Shown: one piece after another, positions 33,664 through 41,671 of the stretch | Layout: each line of letters opens with the position of its first letter | How positions within the stretch are numbered: position 1 is the first letter of the stretch | Notes under the pieces: model-generated | What the model was told of the DNA's origin: nothing | Seen by the model: only the letters and a program-made list of their open reading frames with translations | The model's database searches: none | Source: SIG714 sp964638675 | Lineage (GTDB): Bacteria > Bacillota > Clostridia > Oscillospirales > CAG-272 | NCBI GenBank assembly: GCA_964638675.1 | Contig: CAZXAU010000005.1 | Span: 62,001-126,000 of the forward strand | Direction: 5' to 3' | Length of the DNA: 64,000 nt | Program-made: the position numbers and the translations under genes

Positions 33664-34239
33664 ATGTTAATGGATATTATTAAAGCCCGTCATTCTATCA
33701 GAAAATATACGGATAAACAGATCGGCCGGGAAGATATGGAATTGATACTCGAAGCCGGTAATTATGCACCAAATGCAGGCGGCGGTCAGCGAAGTGTGTT
33801 GGTAGGTGTGCGGAACAGAGAACTGACGACAAAGATCGGAATAATGAATCTGGCAAAATTTGACCGTACCAATCTTGCCGGTTCTTATGTTTCAAAAGAA
33901 CAGCCAAGTAATATTGATGATCCGACCATTAAAAACGGGTTTTACGGTGCGCCTGCTGTTGTGGCTATTTTCGGACAGGATAATTTTATGTTTCGTGTTG
34001 CCGACGCTTTCTGTTGTGCCGAAAATATGGTCTTACAGGCAACGGAGCTTGGCATTTCTTCCTGCATAATCTCTCGCGGAGAAGAAACTTTTGTGAGTGA
34101 TGAAGGCAAAGCACTCTTGAAGGAATGGGAAATCCCCGAAAACTACTCTGCAATCTGCTTTGTGATCCTCGGTTACATTGACGGGAATGAACCACAGACA
34201 AAGCCGAGAAAGCCGGGGCGGGTGAAGATCGTTGAATAA
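33664..34239 (+). CDS. Nitroreductase-family FMN protein
   Basis: A 191-residue protein. MDIIKARHSIRKYTDKQI is the classic nitroreductase N-terminus (RxSxRxY/F), with NYAPNAGGGQRS (FMN site) and ENMVLQATELGISSCIISRG later. Start 33664 has AAAGGA upstream, 17 bp after the maturase stop. Enzymes of this family reduce nitro groups, quinones or dehydro-peptides with FMN. In RiPP loci related flavoproteins can oxidise or reduce the peptide; in HxlR-controlled loci they detoxify quinones. Both roles are possible here. Its stop overlaps the start of the macrodomain gene by 8 bp. Confidence 0.85.
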   Translation: MLMDIIKARHSIRKYTDKQIGREDMELILEAGNYAPNAGGGQRSVLVGVRNRELTTKIGIMNLAKFDRTNLAGSYVSKEQPSNIDDPTIKNGFYGAPAVVAIFGQDNFMFRVADAFCCAENMVLQATELGISSCIISRGEETFVSDEGKALLKEWEIPENYSAICFVILGYIDGNEPQTKPRKPGRVKIVE

Positions 34240-35017
34240 TACACAAGCCGAAAGACGTGACTATTTGATCCGTGAATTACTTCGTGAGCAACCCAGGTAT
34301 TCCGACACGGAAATTCCGGAAGGAGAACAAGAACAAAAAAATCTGCTCAGATCGCTTTTCAATATCAGACAACCTTTGCCTGTCAGCGAAGAGTTTTTAA
34401 GAGAACAGAACGCTTATTTACAGGAAGAAACCGAAAGAAAAGGAATTACGGATATAGCTGATCTAACGCCATATCGGGATAACATTTATCTGTGGCAGGG
34501 AGATATTACTACTCTCCGTTGTGATGCTATCGTCAATGCGGCGAACAGTCAGATGCTGGGTTGCTTTTGCCCTTGCCATGGTTGTATTGACAATGCCATT
34601 CACACAGCTGCCGGTGTTCAGCTTCGGCTTGCATGCAACGAGATCATGCAAAAACAGGGGCATGAGGAAGAAACGGGCAAGGCAAAAATCACACCGGCTT
34701 TCAATCTGCCGTGCAGATATATTCTGCACACTGTCGGTCCGATCGTTTTCGGCAGACTAAAAGAAAATGATGAAAAACTGCTTGGTGATTGCTATCGTTC
34801 CTGTTTACAGCTTGCCGAACAAAACGGAGTGAAAAGTATTGCTTTCTGCTGTATCTCCACAGGCGAATTTCATTTTCCGAACAAACGAGCAGCACAAATA
34901 GCCGTACAAACGGTACAGGAATACAAACACAAAACCAATGGCGAAATTAAGGTGATATTTAATGTTTTCAAAAATGTCGATTACGAAATCTACCGAGAAT
35001 TACTCAGTTCAAATTAA
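34232..35017 (+). CDS. Zinc-type macrodomain ADP-ribosyl hydrolase
   Basis: A 261-residue protein. About 80 N-terminal helical residues precede the macrodomain, which has CDAIVNAANSQMLG then CFCPCHGCIDNAIHTAAG: the Cys111/His116/Cys118 set matches the zinc ligands of macrodomains found with SirTM sirtuins. LPCRYILHTVGP and FCCISTGEFHFP complete the ADP-ribose pocket. Such proteins remove ADP-ribose added by SirTM. The N-terminal extension is also typical. TTG start 34232 overlaps the nitroreductase stop; its own stop lies 56 bp inside the sirtuin gene, implying tight coupling of the pair. Confidence 0.9.
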   Translation: MNNTQAERRDYLIRELLREQPRYSDTEIPEGEQEQKNLLRSLFNIRQPLPVSEEFLREQNAYLQEETERKGITDIADLTPYRDNIYLWQGDITTLRCDAIVNAANSQMLGCFCPCHGCIDNAIHTAAGVQLRLACNEIMQKQGHEEETGKAKITPAFNLPCRYILHTVGPIVFGRLKENDEKLLGDCYRSCLQLAEQNGVKSIAFCCISTGEFHFPNKRAAQIAVQTVQEYKHKTNGEIKVIFNVFKNVDYEIYRELLSSN

Positions 35018-35840
35018 GCAATTAAAAAAAGTAATAAATGATGTCGATGCTATCCTGATTGGTGCTGGAGCAGGACTTTCCACCTCTGCCGGATTTGTTT
35101 ATAACGGGGAGCGTTTTGAACAGTATTTTTCAGACTTTGCGAAAAAATACGGCTTTCATGATATGTATTCGGGCGGCTTCTACCCGTATAAAACGCCGGA
35201 GGAGCATTGGGCGTATTGGAGCAGATATATTTATGTGAACCGCTATATGGACGCTCCGAAGCCTGTATATGACGATCTGTTAAGGCTTGTACAGAACAAA
35301 GATTATTTTGTGATTACCACGAATGTTGACCATTGCTTTCAGAAATCAGGATTTGACAAAAAGCGGTTGTTTTATACGCAGGGCGATTACGGTCTGTTTC
35401 AATGCAGCGTGCCATGTGATACAGACACCTACGACAATGAAGATGTGATCCGCCGTATGATGAACGAACAAAAAGATATGAGGATTTCCACAGAGCTGAT
35501 TCCGAAATGTCCGAAGTGCGGAAAACCGCTGACAATGAACCTGCGTTCTGATGATAAATTTGTCGAGGACGAAGGTTGGCTGAAAGCTGCCCGGCAGTAT
35601 GAGAATTTTCTGCGTACAAGGCAAGATCAGAACATTCTGTTTTTAGAGCTCGGTGTTGGATATAATACGCCTGTCATCATCAAATATCCGTTTTGGCAGA
35701 TGACGGCGAAGAATCCCAAGGCGGTCTATGCCTGTATCAATTACGGCGAAGCTGTCTGCCCGAAAGAAATTGAAAAACAGTCGATCTGCATTGACGGCGA
35801 TATAGGAACGGTACTTAACGATTTAGAAGAAAAAATTTAG
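34962..35840 (+). CDS. SirTM-class sirtuin (macrodomain-linked ADP-ribosyltransferase)
   Basis: A 292-residue class M sirtuin. NAD loop AILIGAGAGLSTSAGFVY (about 31-47), then TTNVDHCFQKSG and TQGDYGLFQC. In SirTM proteins these carry Asn and Gln in place of the canonical catalytic His, and the enzymes act as protein ADP-ribosyltransferases rather than deacetylases. Two Cys pairs (CSVPC, CPKCG) form the zinc module. AAGGTGA lies 7 bp before ATG 34962. Known SirTM operons carry a lipoylated GcvH-like carrier and a lipoate ligase; none is beside this one. The reversible target might be the RiPP, the maturase or an unlinked protein. Confidence 0.9.
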   Translation: MFSKMSITKSTENYSVQIKQLKKVINDVDAILIGAGAGLSTSAGFVYNGERFEQYFSDFAKKYGFHDMYSGGFYPYKTPEEHWAYWSRYIYVNRYMDAPKPVYDDLLRLVQNKDYFVITTNVDHCFQKSGFDKKRLFYTQGDYGLFQCSVPCDTDTYDNEDVIRRMMNEQKDMRISTELIPKCPKCGKPLTMNLRSDDKFVEDEGWLKAARQYENFLRTRQDQNILFLELGVGYNTPVIIKYPFWQMTAKNPKAVYACINYGEAVCPKEIEKQSICIDGDIGTVLNDLEEKI

Positions 35841-35917
35841 AGGAAACTATTAAAAAAACATTGTTTTATGGTATAGTAATTTTCTGATATATGTAACTGC
35901 AAAGGAAAATTTTCAAT

Positions 35918-36445
35918 ATGTTACAAACCGAACGATTGACCATACAAGAACTTAAACCTGAAAATTGGATACGCCTTAAAACAATTGTTACTGAATTCGG
36001 AGAATCAGAATATGCCGTATACGACATGCAACTGCCGACAGAAGACGACAAGATCAAATCATTATGCGAACAATTTGCAGCATCAAAACTTTGGTTTGCA
36101 GTTTGGCTTTCAAATGAAATGATCGGTTATATATGTTTTCATCAAAACGGCACAACATATGATTTGGGTTATTGTTTTCTCCCTGAGTATCAAGGTTACG
36201 GTTATGCATACGAGTCATATAATGAACTGCTCCGATATATGGAGAATACAAGATCAGTCACCGATATATATCATTACAAATATAAAACGGTATTGTTTTT
36301 TTTCTTTTGGTTCAGATACAATCTCAGTATTCCGGTTTGTCTTATATGTAATGCTGATTTCGGACAGACTGTTACGCAGTGCAGGCAACGGATACAGTTT
36401 TTGTTTATCTTTCCGTTTTCAACAGCACCGACGGAACAGCTCTGA
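35918..36445 (+). CDS. GNAT acetyltransferase, C-terminus replaced
   Basis: The frame gives 175 residues. The first 110 form the start of a RimJ/RimL-type GNAT domain (MLQTERLTIQELKPENW, GYCFLPEYQGYGYAYESYNE, the acetyl-CoA loop being QGYGYA). From about residue 117 the sequence (YKYKTVLFFFFWFRYNLS) is the antisense of the 3' end of the next gene and is not GNAT-like. The gene therefore seems cut by a deletion or insertion at about 36265-36275, and lacks its last strands. It is possibly a pseudogene. A good site (AAAGGA) remains. It follows the SirTM gene after 77 bp. Confidence 0.65.
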   Translation: MLQTERLTIQELKPENWIRLKTIVTEFGESEYAVYDMQLPTEDDKIKSLCEQFAASKLWFAVWLSNEMIGYICFHQNGTTYDLGYCFLPEYQGYGYAYESYNELLRYMENTRSVTDIYHYKYKTVLFFFFWFRYNLSIPVCLICNADFGQTVTQCRQRIQFLFIFPFSTAPTEQL

Positions 36446-36954
36446 CCGCAGATGTTGCAAGCGTCACAGAAATCGGTGCGTGTGATCTTCAGACCGATAC
36501 GGCTGCGCCATGCGGGAAAGAAGTTTGCGAAAGGATTTTTGTGGGTTATTTTGATCTTTGCACTGCTCGGATTCATGAGTTTGTCAAAAATCGGGGTGAG
36601 TGCTGCTGAGTCAAATTCTGTTCCTTCGTTCAAAAAACTATGTCCTGTCGGAACATATGCCGCTGCAATTACATCTGCTTTGGTCAATTTTGAAGCTTCC
36701 CACAATACATTCCCATATGATATTCTTCCGTATGTCGCAATCAGAACCGCATGTTTTGCGTTCAGCTTTTTCAAAAATTCAACTACGGTATCAGGAATAT
36801 TCTGACAGTATACCGGAAAAACAATGATTGCCGTTTCTACAGAGCATCGGAGGTTTTTTGTTATTTCTGTTACACTCGTTTGCAGTTGTTTTGCAAAAAA
36901 ATCGGCAAGGGCAAAGCTGTGTCCTCTGCCCGAAAAGAAATATACCTGCGTCAT
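36274..36954 (-). CDS. EFR1-family flavodoxin-ferredoxin
   Basis: A 226-residue protein. The N-terminal flavodoxin-like part starts VYFFSGRGHSFALADFFAK (FMN phosphate loop) and has IIVFPVYCQNIP and IATYGRISYGN. The C-terminal part carries two [4Fe-4S] motifs: CDACNICGQSC and CIRCLHCVTVCP. EFR1 proteins are thought to transfer low-potential electrons. Its ATG overlaps the stop of the PP-loop gene by 4 bp (ATGA), so the two work together. The 3' end overlaps the remodelled end of the convergent GNAT frame by 172 bp. Confidence 0.82.
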   Translation of the reverse strand: MTQVYFFSGRGHSFALADFFAKQLQTSVTEITKNLRCSVETAIIVFPVYCQNIPDTVVEFLKKLNAKHAVLIATYGRISYGNVLWEASKLTKADVIAAAYVPTGHSFLNEGTEFDSAALTPIFDKLMNPSSAKIKITHKNPFANFFPAWRSRIGLKITRTDFCDACNICGQSCSVGAVENGKINKNCIRCLHCVTVCPKSALHIRQTGILRLYLNQKKKNNTVLYL

Positions 36955-38351
36955 TTTCCCCCCTCTATGTATTCACGCATGAGAGCACATTCAGGTAAAG
37001 GATCGAGTGTGACTCCCAGCAGATTCTCTATTTCATATAGCATTTCTTCCCGTGTACGGCCGCATTGTCTGCTTGCCAAAGAGATCTCTATGGCACTGAA
37101 GGGAATCATTTTGCTTCGGCAATGATAAAATCGAACAAACTGAGAATGATCTTTGCATTTTTCTATTGCACAGCTGGTATGCAGTGCTTTTTTGCTGTCG
37201 TCGGGGGCAACCCAGCCGCATTCAGCAATTAAAATGTCTTTTACCTTATTCCAATCATATTTTCCACCGCATATCCTGTCAAAATCAAGATGTACGAATG
37301 CCGGAATGTTTCCGCTCCATGAAGACCGCCTGATACTGCACTTGAGCGGCTTTAACATTTCTGGTACCTCATGGATGGCATCTACAACATTGGAGACTAA
37401 CGGGTTTGAATAACCGCTCATCTTTTTCAGAAAATGATCGCCGTAAGCTAATTGCTTCATCGTGAGAAGCGTTTGGATCTGCCCTTTTTTTAAAGGCGGG
37501 TGAAGTGTAAGGATACGTCCAATGTTTATCAATAGATCGAGCGCACGGTTATTTGCAAAGCGGTAAGCAAATTTCGGTGCCATGTGATTATAATAAAGCC
37601 CAAGTGCTTGTACAGGCTCATTTCCAACCACGAAATATGGAACACGGTTTGCGACCAATTCGGGATAAAAAAGCAGATAGGCAAGGGAAGGACAGGCACA
37701 GGTGTTTTCGCTCAATTCATATAGCTTTCGGTATATCCGGTTCAGGTCATTGCGATTAACAGAACGTGAAATGAATTCGACATTTGAGAAATGTTTCTTA
37801 GCATTTTCTATACTTTCTTTGGCACTGTCTGACATAAACGGGATCTCCCAGGTCAGGGCTAAAACACGCAGTCCTTTTTGTTTAGCCAGATGATAAAGTA
37901 AAAAAGTGGAATCTTTTCCTCCTGTATAAAACACTGCTACATCAAAACGGGATCTTTTTGATCTTGGTATTTCATCTATGATAGGTACTACACTCTTTAA
38001 TGTCTCAGCTTCGTTTGCAGTCTGGCACATAGGGCATTGTCCCTTTTCATCGAATTCCAATCCCGGAATGATGAAATCGTTAGCAACACAGGAGGTGCAA
38101 AAAGTTGCTTCGCTTAATGAATGCGGCGTTGGCCTGAAATCCTTTTGCAAAACTACTTGAATATTAAGAAGACCTTTGAGCAATTGTTTTTCTTTGTCGG
38201 ACAACACACAAGGTAATTTTTTTATAGTATCAACCTGCTTTTTGGAAAGACGTATCGAATTATTAAACAGATCGTTACGGTTGCGAAGTCCGTAATAGCA
38301 GAGCTTATTTTTTTCCAAGACCCAACGGTTTTGTAAAATATATTTTTCCAT
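36951..38351 (-). CDS. PP-loop ATP-pyrophosphatase, amidotransferase-like
   Basis: A 466-residue protein. After about 80 residues comes a zinc-ribbon-like block (FCTSCVANDFIIPGLEFDEK, GQCPMC) and then the PP-loop YTGGKDSTFLLYHLAKQK (about residue 155). The order Cys-knot, FDE-G-x-C-x-x-C, PP-loop is that of N-acetyl sugar amidotransferase (WbpG)-type and related enzymes that adenylate a substrate before adding N or S. Further Cys/His residues (CACPS, CAIEKCKDH) occur later. With the coupled EFR1 ferredoxin it may thiolate or amidate an unknown metabolite or tRNA base. It is called by motif only; no well-known family fits fully. Confidence 0.65.
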   Translation of the reverse strand: MEKYILQNRWVLEKNKLCYYGLRNRNDLFNNSIRLSKKQVDTIKKLPCVLSDKEKQLLKGLLNIQVVLQKDFRPTPHSLSEATFCTSCVANDFIIPGLEFDEKGQCPMCQTANEAETLKSVVPIIDEIPRSKRSRFDVAVFYTGGKDSTFLLYHLAKQKGLRVLALTWEIPFMSDSAKESIENAKKHFSNVEFISRSVNRNDLNRIYRKLYELSENTCACPSLAYLLFYPELVANRVPYFVVGNEPVQALGLYYNHMAPKFAYRFANNRALDLLINIGRILTLHPPLKKGQIQTLLTMKQLAYGDHFLKKMSGYSNPLVSNVVDAIHEVPEMLKPLKCSIRRSSWSGNIPAFVHLDFDRICGGKYDWNKVKDILIAECGWVAPDDSKKALHTSCAIEKCKDHSQFVRFYHCRSKMIPFSAIEISLASRQCGRTREEMLYEIENLLGVTLDPLPECALMREYIEGGK

Positions 38352-38767
38352 AACCTTACCCCTTTCTACAGTCGGACACGATATTATATCATATACTCAG
38401 CCGTTATGCAACCCGAATTGTAATAAAGTGCACATGATGATTGAAATACCACGGATTACAACTGAAAGTGTTACATAAGCAAAAAAATTTGAGTGTAGTG
38501 TAATTCTATAGTTTGAATGCTGTTTGTAGCATATCTCTTCAACTTCGGCAGAGAAATTGGGTTTTGTGAATTTGTTCGGCGCAAAATGTCGGTTCTTTGA
38601 ATTTGCGGTTATGCAGTTTTTTCTGCCATATCTCCTTATATGTACAAAGATCCACAGCGAAAACTCTTTTAGAATTGTTGCAGTATGCAGCAACTTGATT
38701 CTGAAAGAGTTTTCGCTGTGGATCTATTATTTTATTTATCTATATGATATCCATGATATCTACATGT
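38352..38767. other. Intergenic region with a 76-bp hairpin
   Basis: No convincing gene in 416 bp. A frame of 98 codons on the minus strand (38397-38693) crosses the hairpin and resembles no family. The notable item is the long palindrome at 38649-38724. Confidence 0.55.
38649..38724. repeat. Long palindrome with 21-bp perfect arms
   Basis: The arms start GATCCACAGCGAAAACTC (38649-38669) and end with the exact complement (38704-38724). The inner part pairs further (AGAAT/ATTCT, GTTGC/GCAAC). It resembles a mini-MITE or strong structured RNA; no T-tract follows. Confidence 0.82.
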
Positions 38768-38953
38768 TCATTTGAATTTTTGGAAAAAATCATCTGTTTT
38801 ACAATCCAAAATACTTGCCAATTGGGGGAGAAGAGTAATATCCGGATAGCATATGTTATTCTCCCATTTATAGACTGCCTGCCCTGAAACGCCGACAAGC
38901 TTTCCGAACTCATTCAGAGACATTCGGTTTTGTTCTCTGTATTTTTTTATCAT
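38768..38953 (-). CDS. Small XRE HTH protein (61 aa)
   Basis: A 61-residue Cro-like protein: REQNRMSLNEFGKLVGVSGQ then AVYKWENNICYPDITLL is a clear HTH. ATG 38953 is the first ATG but has a poor site; the frame upstream reads TLAE, a natural N-terminus for the family, so a rare start codon cannot be ruled out. It lies 32 bp after the ABC-class ATPase on the same strand and may autoregulate that pair. Confidence 0.7.
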   Translation of the reverse strand: MIKKYREQNRMSLNEFGKLVGVSGQAVYKWENNICYPDITLLPQLASILDCKTDDFFQKFK

Positions 38954-38985
38954 TTCGGCAAGTGTTATATTATATATCGATATAC

Positions 38986-41028
38986 TTATTGCAGATCGCC
39001 TCCTTTTGCAAAATTTATTTTTCTCATACGGTTGATCACTGCCATAAGCTCTTGCTTGCGGGGAAGATCGAGAAAACGCTCGGTTGTGGTGAAGTAGGAC
39101 GAATATAAAACATCTACGCCCTCCTTTTCAATCTTTGCATACAGCTCGTCGATCTTATTGATAATATCGATTTTGTTATCATTATTGGAGATCTCAAGAT
39201 ATCTCAGCATATATCCGAGTGCATCCAATTGACGCTTGGATACAATGTCGTGAAGTCCTCGCAGATCTATGCGCTCATCGCCGATAATGATAAATCCCAT
39301 ATCAGAAACTTCAAGCTTTTCACTGCCGCTTCCTACAGGGAAGGAGGTGAATCCTTCCGAATATAGTACTCTGTTTTGATTCCAATCTGTACTTGTCGGT
39401 GATTGCTGCTCTGTCATACCGTGAAACGAACAGATATCCTTCGATCTTTTTGTTACATCATGGATCTGATAGTCCTCCATCATGTAAACTTTATCGGCTA
39501 CCGAAAGGTACTCACCGCTTCCGCCGATGACGAGAATTGTCGATACGCCATGTTTGCCGGACAGCTCTTTTACACGGTCAGTAAATGGAGTGATCGGTTC
39601 TTTCTCTATAAGCTCCTTCATCATGCGGTCACGGATCATAAAGTTTGTGGCACTTCTGTCCTCGTCGATAAGAAGAAGCTTTGCACCGCTGTCTATCGCT
39701 TCCATGATATTTGCCGCCTGCGAGGTCGAGCCTGATGCGTGATCGGTTGAAAAATCGCTTGTATCTCCGCCGGGAAGCCACTTTATAAACGGGGAAATAT
39801 TGATGTGCTTGACGCTTCTGCCGTCCTCTGCTGAAATAGTAACGGCACTTTCATCGGTGATACAAAGCTCACGCCCGTCACCGGGAACATGGTCATAAAT
39901 GCCGGCAGAAATGGCGTCAAGCAGAGTCGATTTTCCCGAATATCCGCCGCCTGTGATGACAGTGACGCCTTTTTTGATACCCATGCCACGAACTCCGCAG
40001 ATCTCAATTTCATCTTCGGGAGCGGACATGAACGGAATGGCGTTTTCCATCGGAAGATTAGTTCCTTTGGATCGGGGAAGAATACTTCCGTTTGCCACAA
40101 AAGCGCAGTAATCACTGTTTTTCAGCCATTTTCGTATGTCAGCTTGCTTTTGGGCAAGCTCAATTGTCCGATCAAGACCGACAATGTCAAATTCGTCAAG
40201 AAAGCGATCCACGGCATCGGGCAGATCACGGCAGAGCATTTGTATGGTTTTTCGGAGCTTCCTCTTGGGAAGCTGAACCTGCATACGGATGCACAGGCAG
40301 ATCTTCGGCGGAGTATGACATTCAATCAAGCGGACACAGTCGCCGCCTGAATATTCATAATCTTTTTGCGGGCAAAGCGAAAAATATGCAGTATTATATA
40401 TCAGAATTTCTCCGCCCGGACGGTGCAGGTAGTATTTTCCGTTCTCATTGTCAGGGCGGCTGCGATTGTACAGTTCACTGTTGAGTGAATCGATATACGG
40501 CGCAAATTGTCTCAGACAAAAATCTGCGGCAGCGGCAGTTGTATGGTCAAAACCGAGTTTTTCGGTCGGAATATACCATGTCAATGTCGGCTTATCCTGT
40601 GCAAGCTTGTTGGTCGGCTCTATCGTAACCATGTTATCTTCATAATAGTAATCGTTTGAGTGGTCAATATACGGTTCTTGATTAGTTTCCGGTAATACTA
40701 CCATCCTTCCTTCGTACATTTCTTTGTATGTGGCGGTATTGTTATCCATACCGAGCAAATAGTGTTTCAGTCGTTTCATGGGTATACCCCCTTTATCGTT
40801 TATCAGTTTGTCTGCAGGGATCATCAGCGTCACCGTTGGTTTATCCTGCGCAAGTTTGTGCGTTCCTGTTACTGCGTAACCGACATCGCCGTAATAATAG
40901 GTCGGATCGTAATCCTTTACCGTGACGCCGTTATAGGACTTGATAATTCCTCCGTTGTACATCTCCATATAAGTCGTTTCGTCCTTTTGCATGGATAAGA
41001 GCTTGTTTTTTAATCTTTTCAATAGCAT
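38986..41028 (-). CDS. ABC-class ATPase with duplicated N-terminal module
   Basis: A 680-residue protein. From about residue 160 on it is the predicted ABC-class ATPase family: Walker A GGGYSGKSTLLDAI, then LPGGDTSDFSTDHASGSTSQ, Walker B-like LLLIDEDRSATNFMIRD and VIGGSGEYLSVADKV. The first 160 residues hold two copies of an 80-residue module (LKRLKNKLLSMQKDETTYME and MKRLKHYLLGMDNNTATYKE; both end HKLAQDKPT or NKLAQDKPT and IPxxKL). The duplication is unusual for the family. The substrate is unknown. It ends 32 bp before a small HTH gene. Confidence 0.8.
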   Translation of the reverse strand: MLLKRLKNKLLSMQKDETTYMEMYNGGIIKSYNGVTVKDYDPTYYYGDVGYAVTGTHKLAQDKPTVTLMIPADKLINDKGGIPMKRLKHYLLGMDNNTATYKEMYEGRMVVLPETNQEPYIDHSNDYYYEDNMVTIEPTNKLAQDKPTLTWYIPTEKLGFDHTTAAAADFCLRQFAPYIDSLNSELYNRSRPDNENGKYYLHRPGGEILIYNTAYFSLCPQKDYEYSGGDCVRLIECHTPPKICLCIRMQVQLPKRKLRKTIQMLCRDLPDAVDRFLDEFDIVGLDRTIELAQKQADIRKWLKNSDYCAFVANGSILPRSKGTNLPMENAIPFMSAPEDEIEICGVRGMGIKKGVTVITGGGYSGKSTLLDAISAGIYDHVPGDGRELCITDESAVTISAEDGRSVKHINISPFIKWLPGGDTSDFSTDHASGSTSQAANIMEAIDSGAKLLLIDEDRSATNFMIRDRMMKELIEKEPITPFTDRVKELSGKHGVSTILVIGGSGEYLSVADKVYMMEDYQIHDVTKRSKDICSFHGMTEQQSPTSTDWNQNRVLYSEGFTSFPVGSGSEKLEVSDMGFIIIGDERIDLRGLHDIVSKRQLDALGYMLRYLEISNNDNKIDIINKIDELYAKIEKEGVDVLYSSYFTTTERFLDLPRKQELMAVINRMRKINFAKGGDLQ

Positions 41029-41045
41029 TCCTTCTTTCGCTGTTT

Positions 41046-41206
41046 AGAGCGTGTTCACACTACTGCTCAAAGGCGTCTTCCGGCTGATTTTCCGCCGTAC
41101 TTCGTTGTCAAATCTTGCATTCCGTAAGGAGTGTGGCGATTTTCCGCCTTGTCCGACGAAAAATCCCCTCGGAATCCGCTCATTTCGGATTGTGTGAACA
41201 CGCTCT
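41046..41206. mobile_element. MITE-like element, 14-bp terminal inverted repeats
   Basis: AGAGCGTGTTCACA (41046-41059) and its exact complement (41193-41206) bound a 161-bp segment. The inside shows no full transposase; a minus-strand frame across it (SPHSLRNARFDNEVRRK) is probably not a protein. No clear target-site duplication is seen. Confidence 0.7.
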
Positions 41207-41325
41207 GATTCTTTGAATCTGATTGCTGTCATTAAAAAATCCCCTTTCTATCTGATATACCTGATAGATTTGCCGAATTTACTGTTGTGACCTACTATAA
41301 AGGAACTTTTCATAAAAAACAAAAA

Positions 41326-41341
41326 GCACCCCTACGGGTGC
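41326..41341 (-). terminator. Terminator, minus strand
   Basis: GCACCC-CTAC-GGGTGC, followed on the minus strand by TTTTTG and TTTTTTA. It would end transcripts coming from the AAA ATPase gene or the small frame upstream. Confidence 0.75.
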
Positions 41342-41443
41342 ATAAAGCCACGTTTATTTCAAAGCCTGCAATGCCTTGACAAACAAAAACACACCCGAAA
41401 TCGGATGTGCATAAAATCATATAAGCCCTGCGGTCAGCATATC

Positions 41444-41497
41444 GCAGGCGATAAATATGACATCCGATAAATATAAGTGTTTGTCATTTCTATCACC
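41444..41497 (-). CDS. Possible short peptide or toxin remnant
   Basis: A strong GGAGGTGAT site precedes an ATG for a 17-residue frame (MTNTYIYRMSYLSPAIC). Another frame over the same bases reads LSDVIFIACDMLTAGLI, hydrophobic like the holin-like small toxins of conjugative elements, but without a start. It is either a decayed small toxin or a leader RNA. Weak call. Confidence 0.25.
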
Positions 41498-41671
41498 TCC
41501 GGGATTGCCCTCGCAATTTATTTCTTATCATGTTGACAGTCTATCATATTTTTTACCGGTTGTCAAGCAAAAGTGTGAAATAATTTATCAACCGTTGGTT
41601 TAAATTAAAAAACGACTGTCAATACCATCAGATATTATCCAAGGTAAAGACAACCGCTTTTTTGATTTTTG

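Larger units (their letters stand above)
41029..41671. other. Intergenic region with a MITE, small-peptide site and terminator
   Basis: 643 bp without a firm gene. It holds the inverted-repeat element at 41046-41206, a strong ribosome site with a 17-codon frame at 41444-41497, and a terminator hairpin at 41326-41341 (minus strand). Confidence 0.65.

Noticed and set aside
38397..38693. 98-codon minus-strand frame in the gap before the small XRE gene
   Set aside because: It crosses the large palindrome, has no ribosome site and resembles no family.
41044..41232. 62-codon frame across the 161-bp element
   Set aside because: It is bounded by the terminal inverted repeats and has no ribosome site; it is probably a by-product of the element.
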